A stretch of 62,000 nt of DNA from Adiantum capillus-veneris (lineage: Eukaryota > Streptophyta > Polypodiopsida > Polypodiales > Pteridaceae). Of this stretch, positions 12,434 to 24,963 are shown piece after piece (positions within the stretch are counted from its first letter, which is position 1; every line of letters starts with the position of its first letter). The position numbers and the translations under genes were made by a program. The notes under the pieces were generated by a model, which made no database searches, was not told the origin of the DNA, and saw nothing but the letters and a program-made list of their open reading frames with translations. Where the stretch lies: NCBI GenBank assembly GCA_014529385.2, contig CM043945.1:99798963-99860962 (forward strand), in the 5' to 3' direction.

Positions 12434-13891
12434 ATGGCTTTCTCTTATCCGGAGTTTCATGGAAGAAGTGATGAAGACGTGGAAGAATTTCTGGAAAAGA
12501 TGGAGGTTGCCTGCATTAGCAACCAGATTCATGACCCTGCGCAAATGTTACGTCTTCTCCAAATTTGTTTGAAGAGTGATGCACGAGTCTGGTCCAAAAC
12601 ATTTGAAGAGGAGTTGCGTGCAGCAGATCCACCTATAAGATTGAGTTGGGACAATCTAAGGCATGGGTTGGAAGTGGATTTTGTGAAGATAGAAGATCCT
12701 GACAAAGTGTGGCTAGAAGTACAAGGTTTGGTGCAAAAGGAAGGTGAGCCAGTAGATGCGTACATACATAAGTTCTCATTGGCTTGGGAGCGGATGTGCA
12801 AGGCCTTAGCACCACAGGTACCCCTGTCTGACATGATGAAGAAGGATAGGTTCTTGGCTGGTCTTTGGGAGAATATACGTTGGAGAGTGGAGCTAAAGAA
12901 TCCTAGGACATATGAAGATGCACTAGAGGTGGCAAGGAACAAAGAGTGGAAGTTGAGGAAAATGAGTCAGTTAGTGGTGGAGTCTTTGCCCATGAGGTCT
13001 GAATTTCAGCCTATGGACTCTTTACAAGGTCGCATGTCAGGGGTTCATCGTGAACCAGTGGTTCCTATTACTACTCAGGTTATGCCAGCAATGGTCACTA
13101 CATCGGTGCAAGATGATGGGCTAAGGCAAGACATGAGGCAAGTGGTAGATTTGATGAAGAATCTCAGCCTAAACATGCTAGGTCAAGTGGGAAATAATCG
13201 AGGTCGAGGGAGGTTTGCAAATCAGCCAGGAGGTGAAGAAAGGCCTAGGAATGGTTTTGGACAAAGCAATGGTAGGTTTTGGAGGCAGACGCCCACATGT
13301 TATAATTGTGGAGAGTTGGGTGACATCATCCCGCAATGTGATAAGCCACCAAGGATGGGGGGAGACATGTATCCATTGCCAAGACAGGTGCTAACTAGGT
13401 CAAATGATTATGGCATCGAAATTAAGGGAGACGAAGGAACCAGTGGACTGACCCAGGAGGAAAAAGGAAAGACAAAAGTGCTAAGTTTAGTCACCTTGGA
13501 GAAGGCATCAAAGATAGAGGATACATTAGTGATGCCTATTGGGAAGAGGACCACAGAGGATAAGGAAGGAAGAAGTGCCTCAGGTCCTAGTAAGAAGAAA
13601 GGAAAGAGCCATGAAGGCGAGGATGTCAAGGCCAAGAGGAAAAGGAGAGCTCGTCGAAAGTTTCATGTTTCAGATTTTCCACTAGGGGATGGGCAATTAA
13701 GCTATGACTTGAAGGAGGATCTGACGAGCAGGAAGGCAGATGTTACTTTTGGGCAACTTATAGAGATGGTGCCTAAGCTAAAGCGACAGTGGAAGAGGAT
13801 GGTTAACCCAATGGAGAAACAGCCAGAGAGAGGTTTGTTGAGCCAGCAGAGGATCACACCCACATTTTTGCTCACACCCATCATTTTGTAA
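12434..13891 (+). CDS. gag: E1 Gag, 3' end truncated by E2
   Basis: Gag is the capsid/nucleocapsid polyprotein that packages element RNA in the cytoplasm. I take the ATG at 12434 (context GCCATGG; product begins MAFSYPEFHGRSDEDVEEFL) rather than the upstream TTG. The segment around DAYIHKFSLAWERMCKAL is typical of the retrotransposon gag domain. A basic low-complexity region follows, then one zinc knuckle, CYNCGELGDIIPQC. Its spacing is C-x2-C-x4-x-x4-C, but Asp replaces the usual His. A lysine-rich tail ends at 13835; the final ~18 residues are encoded by the E2 LTR and are not original. In the E1 frame protease would follow in the -1 frame relative to gag. The 3' two thirds recur at 31154-32297 with about 1% difference by eye. 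Confidence 0.85.
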   Translation: MAFSYPEFHGRSDEDVEEFLEKMEVACISNQIHDPAQMLRLLQICLKSDARVWSKTFEEELRAADPPIRLSWDNLRHGLEVDFVKIEDPDKVWLEVQGLVQKEGEPVDAYIHKFSLAWERMCKALAPQVPLSDMMKKDRFLAGLWENIRWRVELKNPRTYEDALEVARNKEWKLRKMSQLVVESLPMRSEFQPMDSLQGRMSGVHREPVVPITTQVMPAMVTTSVQDDGLRQDMRQVVDLMKNLSLNMLGQVGNNRGRGRFANQPGGEERPRNGFGQSNGRFWRQTPTCYNCGELGDIIPQCDKPPRMGGDMYPLPRQVLTRSNDYGIEIKGDEGTSGLTQEEKGKTKVLSLVTLEKASKIEDTLVMPIGKRTTEDKEGRSASGPSKKKGKSHEGEDVKAKRKRRARRKFHVSDFPLGDGQLSYDLKEDLTSRKADVTFGQLIEMVPKLKRQWKRMVNPMEKQPERGLLSQQRITPTFLLTPIIL

Positions 13892-14117
13892 CCATTGATT
13901 GTAATAAATGTCTTTCCGACATTAATTTTGATTTGAGCCATTCATTAAGTAACGGGACTCAATTGAGTTTCCAGCTTGTAATCCCGAAGTAATTTCACCT
14001 GTTGATGTAAATAATTAGAGATGTTCTCACCTCCAAGGCTGAGGTATATAAGCCAAAGTTTTGTAACCTAAGGGGATTCAATTAATCAAAGTGAGTTTTG
14101 GAGCGCCGTGACTGTGT

Positions 14118-14150
<33 letters not shown>

Positions 14151-14773
14151 TTATCTTCTTGCTACGCGAGCTACAGGGCCGCCATTGGAGAAGCGACACC
14201 GCCATTGTGTTAGCAACGGTGAGAGCTATGCACAGATACCAAGAGTGCGCGCTATCGGCTTCTATGTGTGGTAAGTTCCTACGAGCTTCGGTGTGAGTTT
14301 TCTTCCAACTCGTGTGTCGGAATAGAGCGTGCAGCATATCTATAGAACCACAACGAGAGAGCTACACATTAGTACCATCGGGGTCAAGTTTCGGTCACCT
14401 GTATTTTTTGGCCTGTCTTCATACGCGTTTTCCGCACGGAGTGTTTATAGGTTGATTTTGCAGTTCAAGTCTTTAGGGTGTTGTTCTTACCTAGTGTATA
14501 GACTTCCCCTTGAGTTTGAGATCGATTCAATGATTCTAGATCCTGTTTCGTATAGCATTCGTTCGTAGTACGGATTTCAGTCACTTGCGTATTTTAGAAC
14601 TTAGATTTGATTTCCTTAGTAGTGATTGTCATTAGAAGGTCGAGTAGGTGATTTGACACCCACCTAGTTGTTTCCATGCGCCTGCGGATCAAGCTCCGTC
14701 CTCGTCTGACAAATTCTGTTGTTGGTTGAGTTCTCGCTATTTAGCTTCCGCTAGCGGCGTAACCGCCTTAACA
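13836..14773 (+). repeat. E2 5' LTR
   Basis: It is 938 bp, preceded by AGGTT and followed two bases later by the primer site. It differs from 32298-33228 by about ten substitutions (by eye) plus the length of a (GA)n tract at 14118-14148. A TATATAA lies at 14045-14051. Confidence 0.93.
14045..14051 (+). promoter_or_regulatory. TATA box in E2 5' LTR
   Basis: TATATAA sits in the middle of the LTR, the expected place for the U3 promoter. It is kept in the other LTR at 32507-32513. Confidence 0.6.
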
Positions 14774-14775
14774 TT

Positions 14776-14793
14776 TGGCGCTGTTGCCGGGGA
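14776..14793 (+). other. E2 primer-binding site, tRNA-Asp type
   Basis: TGGCGCTGTTGCCGGGGA starts two bases after the LTR. It differs by one base (T for C at position 7) from the complement of the plant tRNA-Asp 3' end used by Athila/Tat-type gypsy elements. Confidence 0.88.
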
Positions 14794-15308
14794 CGAGAGC
14801 CCTAAGTAGGTGACCTTAGACTAATCCTACGAGGTGAGTCGTATAAACTACTTTGTATACTTTAGTTAGAAAAGATCTAGGAGTGGTGGACTCCGAAGGT
14901 CTCGAGAGATACTAGGAAGTGGGGTATTCCTGGGTCTTCCGTGTTGACAGTATTTTTAGTTTAGCTTAGATTTGTTTGTTGTTTTGTTGGTGTTGAGTAG
15001 TTGTTGATAGAAGAAGAATTTGCTAGTCTGTGAGTGACAGTGGATATCTTTAAAGTCACAATTACCAAACCCATTTTATGATTAGGAATAGCTTAGGTAG
15101 GACTTCATTTGATCCTGATCTAGAGCTAGTAATCATTGGAGTATTTGCTTGATATGGTTGATTGCATGTTAGATCACTAAACCGTCGAGTTAGTAGTGAA
15201 ACTTGCAATAAACAAAAGTCAGAGAAATTTTCTGTGTATCTGGGAGTTGCTGAGCACTTGAGAAAGCTTTAGGAAGGATTCTGTGCCAAAAAATTGGAAA
15301 TCTGCAAC
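14794..15308 (+). other. E2 proximal leader
   Basis: About 0.5 kb between primer site and first palindrome. It has no reading frame of note and no feature I recognise; a packaging signal would be expected here by analogy but is not visible. Confidence 0.5.
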
Positions 15309-16031
15309 TTTAGACATCATACGCGTATGATGTCTAAATGACCAAACAGAGACCAAAACAAAAATTTTGACTTTACCAGAGTGTTCAAAAGGGGGGTTAT
15401 ACCCTAATTTCAACTTAAAACAAGAGCATTAACACTCAAAGAAACCCGAAAAGACAAGTCGGAGTCCAAGAAACGCAAAGAATAGGAAATTTTGGATTCA
15501 GATCTTGTTTTTACATTCAAACCTGACAAAAACACTTGAAACTCAATTATAAACATTGGAAAAGGCTTAAAACCAAAAATAGTCAAAATCTGGGACAAAA
15601 GACATCATACGCGTATAATGTCTTTTGGCACATCCACTGCTTATTTTTGATATCTGACGTGACAAGATTGTTACAGGCACTGTAGGAAGCATAAATATCA
15701 AGTTTGGACCCAAATTGATGAAAAAGACATCATACGTGTATGATGTCTTTGACCTAATTTTAGACATATTTTGATACTTTGCTAACACAGATCCATTGTA
15801 ATAGTTGTCTAGAGGTTATATTTCAAGTTTCATCCCATTTGGATAACAATTGACCCAAAAACAAGTCAAAAGCAGAAAATTGCCAAGAAAAGCCTGAACT
15901 AGCCATAACTTGCTCAAACAGAGTTCAAACTGAATTTTGTGAGTGAACAGAGCATAAAGGGGCCACTGAGAGTGAGCATAACCAGAATAGTCAAAATCTG
16001 TGAAAAAAGACATCATATGCGTATAATGTCT
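15309..16031 (+). repeat. Palindrome array in E2 5' leader (4 copies)
   Basis: The unit is AGACATCATACG followed by its exact reverse complement (24 bp; centre ACGCGT). Copies start at 15312 (perfect, extended to 30 bp with TTT/AAA flanks), 15600, 15725 and 16008 (each with one or two changes). Steps are 288, 125 and 283 bp. The last copy lies 192 bp before the first in-frame ATG of gag (16200). The centre fits the CGCG-box consensus bound by plant CAMTA factors; as RNA each copy could fold into a short hairpin. The role is not known. Confidence 0.93.
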
Positions 16032-16199
16032 TTTTCAGCATAACTGCGACAAAATTCTCACTTGATGAAACAGAAGTTGTCCAACTGACAAGATTAAACA
16101 ATTGACCAAGTATCAGTCAGTTTGGATCAATTCTGACCACAAAAACTTGGGGAAAACAAATTGCCGAGACGGAAAAGTTACAGTCCTTTAGGGGAATTG

Positions 16200-17054
16200 A
16201 TGAATTTGAGATCGGACAGGAATCTCCGGAATAATCAACCAAAACAAGGGGAACCAGCAAGTGTCATATCAACCGAGGGAAGTGTAAACCAAAGTTGGGT
16301 GCAACCATTAGAGCCGATCTTTGAAGGAAGTGTTTCTGATACTTCTTCGGAGAGGTCTTACGAGATTTTCACCGAACACTCGAACACGAACAACAGAGAA
16401 AATATGGCAGCAGGATCATCAAACCCTTCTGCCACCATGAAGCTATTGTTCATAAAATACCAGTACGACAATGAGCAAGGTGCCAAGATCTACAAACATG
16501 GAATGGACCGCTATTGTGTAAAGATAGAAGATAGACCTAGTGAGTTCAAGGACTTAGTGCCTGTGAGCTATAGCGGAGATAGATATCTAGATGACGAGGG
16601 TACCATGTACTTGGTAGTCCTAAACCCTAACATTGTGGACAAGTGGGGATTGATGGGCACCAAAGCCAAAATAGATGAAGAACTCGAGGAGAAAGCACCA
16701 ATAATGAACTTCCCTAATGCGAGGTTAAGAAGAGAGAATGAAACTACAAGGATCAACACTGATAACATCTATGTGGGGCTATACAAATATAATAATGGGG
16801 AGCAAGATCTCTATTATAGATGTGAAGAACCCTACACCGGAGAGTTGACAGACAAAAAAAGACTCTATGTCTTTACCTACACAGAGGGATCGGAAGTGAA
16901 AATTGCCGCTTACGATAAGTATGGCAGGCAATACTCAACAATGGGCAAGAAAGAATTAGAAGGATATACATACTTTGGGGACCACTACATCAGTATTATG
17001 TTACTTCTAGCTCACATAGACCAGCACCAACAACTGGAGTGCAAAACTCAATGA
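16200..17054 (+). pseudogene. gag: E2 gag polyprotein, N-terminal part
   Basis: The frame is open from TTG 16161, but the first in-frame ATG is at 16200 (MNLRSDRNL). The product is hydrophilic. An acidic/serine-rich start is followed by a region rich in Tyr, Lys and Glu (for example LLFIKYQYDNEQGAK) that I do not recognise as a named domain. It ends at TGA 17052-17054, and the gag domain continues in another frame from ~17000, so a single frameshift probably split one ORF. The N-terminal domain may be a lineage-specific matrix-like region; that is inference from position only. Confidence 0.6.
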
Positions 17055-18844
17055 CAACAGGAGGACAAAGAACTCAGGTTGCTGACTCTTTCAGTCAACC
17101 TTGGGACTCGAAGCTCGGACCAATGGGATCATTACATTCCAGAGAGTCAATGGAGACGAATCGAGGTAGTGCAGTTCCAATCCCCACCTATACCACTCCA
17201 GGTCCAAGGTTTGAAGCGGAACCATCACATTTACCTCCCAGTAGTAGATTCAAGGCAGAGGAACCGACAAGGGTAACCCATGAAGTCCATGATGCTAGAG
17301 AAAGCTTTAGCCGAGACACAGGAGCAATGAGATTGGTATCAGATCATAGACGTATGAGACCATCTCAAGTAGCCAAGTGTATGCCAAAGAAGTATGGTGG
17401 TTCAGGAGATCCGTATGCACATGTGTCACTCTTTAAGCAAGTCTTAAGAGCTGAGCAGATAACAAATTTCCATACACAATACGAGAGATTTGGTCTTACT
17501 CTAGAAGGTACTGCATTGACATGGTTTCAACCAATGAACATAGGGGGATTCCATGACATTGACCATTTGCTAAGAGAGTTTGCTGAGGAATTCTCAAAAC
17601 GAGGGATTAAGCACAATACGGTCTCACAAATATATGCTTTTAAACAGAGAGAACACGAAAAAGTGAAGGAAGCTTCACTTCGCTTCAAACAATACATTGA
17701 GAGATTTCCAGTACGTGAACGACCACAAGATGACAGACTATCTGTTCTCTTTATTCAGGGACTGAGGAACGACACTCTCAAGAAGGACTTGCACTTGAAA
17801 GCTTGTACAAGTTTCGAGCAAGTAACGAGAGAGGCATTGTACTTAGTGGATAACTGTACGGTTTATGGAGAGGTGTCAGCGGATACAGATTTTGCATCCA
17901 GTAGCTCCTCCTCCATAGCGAGCGAGACTACCACTAAAAAGAATGTTCAAACAACAACCATGCCAAATGTAGAGCAAATGATAGAAGATGCTCTAAAAAG
18001 GATGGCACCATACCAAAAACCATTGCCAAAAACACTGAAATGGTGTGCTATTGAACAAAAATGAACAAATCATCCAACAGAGGAGTGTTATTACAACAAA
18101 GGGTATGTAAGGGAGCGCCAGTATGCACCTCCTGTTCAATTAGCACCACCTCAGATACATCCAGTACCTCGATACCCAACGAGAAGTGTACCAGGACCTA
18201 TGGGGATAGAAAGACCGCAACCGGTATTGGGACAACAACCACCTTTACCAGGAGCAAGACTAGTGGGCATTAGATATGCACCAACCTTAGAGAATCAGGA
18301 AGAACAAGCCTTAGTGCCTGTTCAAGCCTATTATGAAGAATCTGGTGCACACATGTCTCCAACTATGTATTACCCACCAGAAGAACCCAAACAACCATAA
18401 CCATGGGGCATGATTGGGAATGTTGGAATACCAACAATTACAAGTGCTTCTGATGAAGAGAGATACAATTTGGACGCAAGAACATTGATGTTCATAGCTC
18501 ATGGAGGGTTAACAGGACAAAGACCATCCTATCCACAAAGGACGAATCAAATGGGACCAAGACCAGCACTAGGACCTTGTTACAAGTGTGGAGGTGACCA
18601 TCTGATGAATGTTTGCCCACATACGGAAATCATTAGAATTAACGCTTATTGCACTGAGTGTGGGGTTACTCACTTCATTGAGGATTGTTCAAAGAATCCA
18701 AACAAAGTGCAAAAGACGACATTGAATATGCTAGAAACTATTCCTACCAGCAGTGGGTCTGAAAATGAAACTCTGATACCAACGCAAGTTGTTACTAGAG
18801 ATCAAGCTAAAAAAACCACTAGAGAACTGAGAATGGAAAGTTAG
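17039..18844 (+). pseudogene. gag: E2 Gag core and zinc knuckles
   Basis: From ~17380 the product shows the retrotransposon gag signature (CMPKKYGGSGDPYAHVSLFK, then LTWFQPM and FKQYIERFP). A proline-rich linker follows. Two knuckles, CYKCGGDHLMNVC and CTECGVTHFIEDC, both fit C-x2-C-x3-H-x4-C (~18577-18690). The frame is constant but interrupted by TGA at 18062-18064, TAA at 18398-18400 and TAG at 18842-18844. The first lies where a Trp codon is plausible and the second where a Gln codon is plausible, so both look like single C-to-T or G-to-A changes. Gag would coat element RNA; this copy cannot make it whole. Confidence 0.85.
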
Positions 18845-18908
18845 CGACTGAAGTGGTTAGTCAAGGTCCGCGGAGTCAGAAAAACACATGGAAAGCTAGA
18901 AAGCACGC

Positions 18909-19358
18909 ATGAAGTTGAGAAAAGAACGTGAAGACGCTATTCTAGCTGAGGAACTAAAGCAAACCAAAGCTAGATTAGAAAAACTTGAGAGTCAAAACGG
19001 GAAACGAGAGATGAGCCCGGAAAGAACGAAACAAAATAGTATCAAAGAAACAACGAGCTTAAGCTCAGGGGGATCAGTGCTAGTCGACAAAGTACACGAA
19101 CCATTGGACGCACTGATGAGAGCTTACGAAGCTAGGTTAAAGAACAACCAAACACAAGAACAGAGGTGGATGACATACCCAAACGCGGAATTGGAAAAGC
19201 AGAGACTTGAAATGTGCCAGAGAATGATCGAGACTGCACAAGCCTTATTAGAACCACCAAAAGAAACAATGAATTGTGGAAAGGAAAACCCAATTCAGCA
19301 AGAGACTATCGTTTCACGGGTAGCTGAAAAGACTCCCATGGGGTGCACAAAAGCCTGA
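18909..19358 (+). pseudogene. E2 Gag-Pol linker, charged coiled coil
   Basis: About 149 aa, very rich in Glu, Lys and Gln (EELKQTKARLEKLESQNG), predicted helical by composition. It lies between the zinc knuckles and the protease in a third frame, with frameshifts on both sides (near 18845-18905 and 19340). I recognise no enzyme motif. It most likely belonged to one gag-pol ORF as a spacer. Confidence 0.5.
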
Positions 19359-19386
19359 AAATACACAAAAGGATGACCGCATAGTA

Positions 19387-22300
19387 TTGAACACAACCGA
19401 TCAGGAGATAGAGAGTTTTCATCCAGTCATACAGAGGATTTACGGAAAAGATGAGGATTACAATGAATTTTGGAAACAAGTGAGAGAGGCAAACTTTGCA
19501 AACGAGCTAAGTTGCCAAGCTAATCAGACAAATTGGGAAAAGGACATCAGGAATCCTCCCATAGTGGAATCTGAGGCAGGATCTCAAGTGGACTTGGATC
19601 TGCAATCTTACTGGGGAGATGGGGGCTCTGTTAGAACAATGGAGAGCAAACCTCATTCACTGAAAACCTTATCTTCATACTTAGGAGAGTATGAAGCAAA
19701 ATCCGAGATTAGAGCACTTCCCTCACGAAAAATCTCATCAGAAAAATTCATGGACTCGCAAGGATTGATAGAGATTTTGTCAACACCAGTGACATGCACT
19801 ATCACTCTAGCTGAGCTTTTGAGGCTAAGACCACATATGTGGACCACTGTAGGAAAATGCTTGGAGAAATTCGGGATAAAAGATCCAACATCGAGATTGC
19901 AAGAGAGCATAGAGGAGCTAAGCAAGCCACAAAAGAACGCTAAGCCGGTACCCTTAAACAAGGTCGGAGAGTATTGCGAAGGTGAAGAGGGGAATACAAC
20001 CTTACCAGTTGAATTCCAAGGAGTGAACACAATGGCAATACTAGACAGCGAAGCTGGGGTAGCCATTGCTACAAAAGAAATCTGGAAAAAATGGGGGAAA
20101 CCAGCAATAAGGAAGACTAGGTTGAAACTCCAATTAGCACATAGACACATGGAGAAACCTATGGGGTTATTAGAGAAAGTTGTAGTGACTTCTTGCGGCA
20201 TTGAATACGAACATACTTTTACTATTTTCGATTTTGCCAAGGAGAATAGCTATGATATCATATTGGGAAGACTATTCATGAGACAGTTGAAAATGGTCCA
20301 AGATTGGGGCTACGATCACATATACTTGAGAAATATGGAAACCACTACACGTGTGAACCTGAAAGACCATAGCTACAAAGATGTGAACCGAACACCGGTG
20401 GAGGAGTTTGATTCAGCTACTTTGGCAGGATCCGAATTTCCAGCTTGGTTAGGTAAACCCAAGGAGTTATGGATGTGTGGAGCTTCGAAATGTGGAAGTC
20501 TAAAACGAGAAGAATGTGTTTTAGAAAGGGCTATCGAAGACGAAACTTATGTAGGAGAACCCTTTCCAGAGGACACGTTTGAACCATTAGAATGGACACA
20601 CATTCTAGCAACCCTAGATGTTTGTGCAATTCCGGATGGTCCCACAACAAAATGGGACGGGTATGACGTGGTTCCGTATTTCATGTTGAGAACTGTGCTC
20701 GAAAAAGAAACTGAAAAGAACGATACACTGGAAAAGGAAGATGAAGAAGAGGTGTTTCATGACATTCCCAATCATCCAGAGTGGGGAAATGAAGCAGACA
20801 ACGAGTCAATGGACAATTCAAGCGGAAACAAAGAAACTATAACGGATGTCCGATTTTATGATTTTCCGAACCCAACTAAACAACGCCAGAAACACTGTAG
20901 AGCAAAGAAAAAAACAAAAGGGGTTAGAACCAATCCGATGCCTAGAATAAGAGGAAAAAATCAATTCCTAATGCTAGTAAAGGCTGAAGATTGTGTTACG
21001 GATAAGATTTCTGGAAGAATGAGAGGCAGTGATCAAAAGAGCTTACGAAAAGACAAAAGAGGCTCAAGAAATCAAGTTCAAAAGAATGGAACGAAAACTG
21101 AAACAGAAAAATCAGAAAAATCAGAAAAGAACAAGCGCAACAGAGAATACACGGAGTCCAAGTTAGAACGTAGAAACAAGTACAGAGAGCTCAAGAAAAC
21201 TCTGAAGGAAGTTTGGACGACAGAAATTGAGAGTGGAGAGGACGAAAACGTCAAAATCAAGGAAAACATGGATGTTCCCTCTCACTATAGGAAATTCACA
21301 ATAGAGGATAGGAAGGTGATATTAACCCCACCTATTCGAGAGAGGAAGGAGAACGAATCTTATGACGGACCGGAGGATGCAAAAAAAGTTGATTTAGCAG
21401 CTCCAGGTGAGACGCTTAGACCGGTGTACATAGCCACAGATTTGTCTCCAAGCGAGGAAGAGAGACTTTTGAGTCTTCTCAGAGAGTACAGGGATGTGTT
21501 TGCATGGTCTTATAAGGACTTAAAGGGAGTTGACCCATCGATATGCCAACACTCAATCCCACTGAAAGAAGACGCAAAGCCTAGCAGATAGAGACCATAC
21601 ACATATAATGATACTTTTGCTAAGCGAATCAAGGAAGAGATAGATAAGCTAATGGAAGCTGAATTCATATACGAGATTGAACACACTGATTGGGTATCTC
21701 CGATTGTGGTAGTACCTAAGAAGAACGGAAAACTCCGAGTGTGTGTCAACTTAAAGAAAGTGAATGCTGCAACAATCAGGGACAATTATCCCCTGCCGAT
21801 AACTGATCATGTTCTAGAGCGTGTATCAGGGAAAACAGCATACTCCTTTCTTGATGGTTTTTCAGGATATAACCAGCTAGCCATAGCACTGGAAGATCAA
21901 CATAAAACAGCTTTTGCAACGAAGTGGGGAATTTATGCTTATCGGGTTATGCCTTTTGGTCTAACCAATGCTCCCGCAACCTTCCAGAGGCTGATGACGC
22001 ATGCTTTCAAAGAATACTTAAGGTTGTTTCTCGAAATATACATGGATGACTTATGTGTACATTCTCTACTGAGAGATGAGCATCTAGAACACCTAAGAAA
22101 AGTATTTGAGAAATGTAGGACATATCGCATTTGTCTCAATCCTGAGAAATGTGTGTTTATGGTCCGATAGGGCAGAATTCTGGGATATATTGTCTCACAA
22201 AACGGAATATCCACGGATTTAGAGAAGATAAAAGTTATAGTGGATATGCCTAGACCAACCAATGCGAAACAAGTACAGAGCTTTATGGGACATTGTGGAT

Positions 22301-24963
22301 ATCATAGACGATTCATTCACATGTACGCTATAATAGGCCAACCACTTTATAGGCTAATAGTGAACTTTGAATGGACAGAGGAGTGTGAGGAATCGTTCAA
22401 GAAATTGAAGGAGGCACTCATTACTGCTCCAGTCTTGAAATCACCAGATTGGGAGAAGATATTCCATGTGCATATAGATGCTTCGGCATATGCAATAAGA
22501 TGTATTCTGGCTCAGCCAGAAGAAGGAAACATGGATTTTCCTATCTGTTACGCCAGTCGACAGCTCAACCATGCAGAGAAGAATTACACCACAACAGAGC
22601 GAGAAGGATTAGGAATGATCTATGCTGTGAAGAAATTTCGGCATTATCTTCTAGCCAACAAGTTTGTGTTTTTTACGGATCACCAAGCCTTGCTCTACCT
22701 AGTGAATAAACCATGCAATACTAGGAGAATAGTGAGATGGTTCATTATCTTACTGGAATTCGACTTCACTGTAGTAGTAAACAAAGGAAAAACACATCTT
22801 AGAGCTGATCATCTTTCGCGATTGACGAATGGAGAAGACCCTATAGGAGTAGATGACGACATGCCAGACGCGTACTTGTTCAACATAGAAATGATACCTA
22901 AGTGGTCTCAAAATGTCGTTAACCTATTAACCTATGGAGGAGAGTTCGATAGAAGAGAATACAACCTGAAACATATTGCTATTCAGCAATCCAAGAATCT
23001 TCAATTGATTGCAGGAAGGTTGTATCAATTGGGAAATGATCATGTTTTACGACTATGCATCAATCCTGAGGAATATAATATATATCTGCGCGAAGCACAT
23101 GTTCAAGAATGTGCATTTCATTGTTCAAGAAGGAACACATATAGGAATTTGTTACAATTGGAAGTCTATTGGCCAGGAATGAAAGAAAGCGTACATGAAT
23201 ATGTCACTGTATGTATTGTATGTTCATCAAAACTGCCAGCCGAGTATTCGACATTATATCAGATAATGATCGCTCCAGAATGGAGTCAGTATATTGTTGA
23301 ATATCTCACAAATAGAACTTTCCAAGAAGGAACGTCAAAAGCTCGTCAGAAATCTGTAGAGACAGAAGCTAGAGAGTACGCTTTAATAGGAGATCAACTC
23401 TATAAGAGAGGTAAAGACAACCAGCTTAGGATTTGCGCATCAGAGTCTGAGTATGTGATAATCCTGGAGCAAGCTCATGGAGGAGTAGGTGGAGGCCATT
23501 TCTCAGGTGATAAGACAACAAAACTTGTCTTAGCCGCAGGAATATGGTGGCCAACATTACATATGGACGCTGAGGAATACGTTAAACGGTGTGATGACTG
23601 TCAGCGGACCAAAGTACCACTTAAAAGAGATGATATGCCGCTTAGACCAATGATGGGGGCAAGAGCTTTTGCAAAATGGGAGATTGATTATGTCGGACCC
23701 ATTTCACCTCCTGCATATAAGACTCATGCACAATACATCATTGTGGCTACAGACTATCTAACAAAGTGGATCGAAGCAAAGGCAACTCAAAAAGCAGATG
23801 CCAGGACCACGACACAATTTCTGTATGAATACGTCTTTGTACGATATGGATTGCCAATAGAAATTGTGAGTGATCGAGGCACACATTTTATAAATGAAGT
23901 GATAAAGATCCTTCTAGATGAATTCATGGTAATCCATAGGAAATCAGCCCCGTATCATCCACAAGCAAACGGACAAGATGAAGCAACAAACAAAACCATA
24001 TGCACGGTCCTTACGAAGATTGTATATGAGTCGAGAACTGACTGGGACCAGAAGTTGCATTCAACATTATGGGCATATAGGGTAGCATATAAAACATCAA
24101 TAGGAACGACCCCATATAACATGGTTTTTGGGCTAAATGCTATCTTACCAATAGAATTCTTGATTTCAACATTAAGGGTGGCTAAGGACCTAGAGTGGAC
24201 AGGGCACGAGCTTTCTGATAGAATAGATGACCTGGAAACGCTAGACGAGCTTCGCCTAAAAGCAGTAGCTTCTATCTACGCTCAAAAAAGACGACAAAAG
24301 GAATTTTTTGATAAGCATGTGCGGACTAAAGAGTTTAAAGTTGGGGACTATGTCCTAGTTTACACTCTGAAACAGCATGCTAAGAAGCTTAAAAAGCGAG
24401 GGATGGGACCTCTGGTGATTAAAGATCTATCACCAAGTGGAGCCGTCAAGCTTGCTACATTAGACGGAGAAGAAATGCCCAATTGGATTAGTGGATGCAG
24501 TGTGAAAAAGTATCTGTTGCCGCTAACACAAGACATGCTTCTCAAAATACATCAAGAAAAGCTGCGTGTCCAGAAAAAGAAAAAGATTGAGGAGGAAGCG
24601 CAAGCCGAGGCGAAGGAAAGAATGGAGAAAAGAAGACTACTGCGTCAGAAACAGCGCAATGAAGGAGCAATACGAATAAACGCAGTCAGTATAACAGAAA
24701 TGGATAATGACAAAGAAGAACCCATCATTGAATGCAAAGTAGGAACCAACCAAATCAAAGCCAGAGCACTATTGGATTTAGGAGCTCAAGCTAACCTACT
24801 TTCACTCAGTTTGTATAGACAATTGACAAATGACACTAAACTACAAACTGCCAAGCAAGAGTTAAAGAGTTACTCTGAGAATTCAATCAAAACTGTCGGA
24901 TGCACAGTTTTACATATACAGATTAACCATATATGTGTATCCTCATATGTTTTACGTGGTTGA
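19387..24963 (+). pseudogene. pol: E2 Pol: protease, RT, RNase H, integrase
   Basis: One frame runs throughout, with only two stops, TAG 21589-21591 and TAG 22168-22170, both at plausible Gln codons. Protease: ILDSEAGVAI at ~20041, where Glu replaces the Gly of D-S/T-G, and YDIILGRLF downstream. RT: VVVPKKNGKLRVC, DGFSGYNQ, VMPFGLTNAPATFQ and the catalytic IYMDDLC (YMDD at 22039-22050). RNase H: VHIDAS, TTEREGLGMIYAVKKFRHYL, FTDHQALL, LRADHLSR. Two HHCC modules follow (23096-23225 and 23475-23600). Integrase core: WEIDYVGP, IVSDRGTHF, ANGQDEATNK, i.e. the D, D, E triad, then MGPLVIKD of the C-terminal GPY/F region. The frame then continues into a second protease-like domain. The stops and the altered protease site make this copy inactive. 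Confidence 0.92.
23096..23225 (+). other. First HHCC module of E2 integrase region
   Basis: Residues around EAHVQECAFHCSR give the two His, and VYWPGMKESVHEYVTVCIVC gives the C-x2-C. A lead-in resembling the usual one (LQLIAGRLYQLGNDHVLRLC) precedes it. A complete second module follows 250 bp later, so this is an extra copy. It keeps all four ligands. Confidence 0.7.

Noticed and set aside
13887-14773. E2 LTR starting at TGTAACC (13887)
   Set aside because: Starting at 13836 gives matching TGTTGAG/CTTAACA ends and an exact AGGTT duplication; the later start gives neither.
16161-16199. TTG at 16161 as start of E2 gag
   Set aside because: Plant nuclear genes start at ATG. The in-frame ATG at 16200 also matches the leader spacing seen before ORF3.
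19653-20240. 195-codon minus-strand frame
   Set aside because: It is antisense to the E2 protease region, which has clear family motifs on the plus strand.
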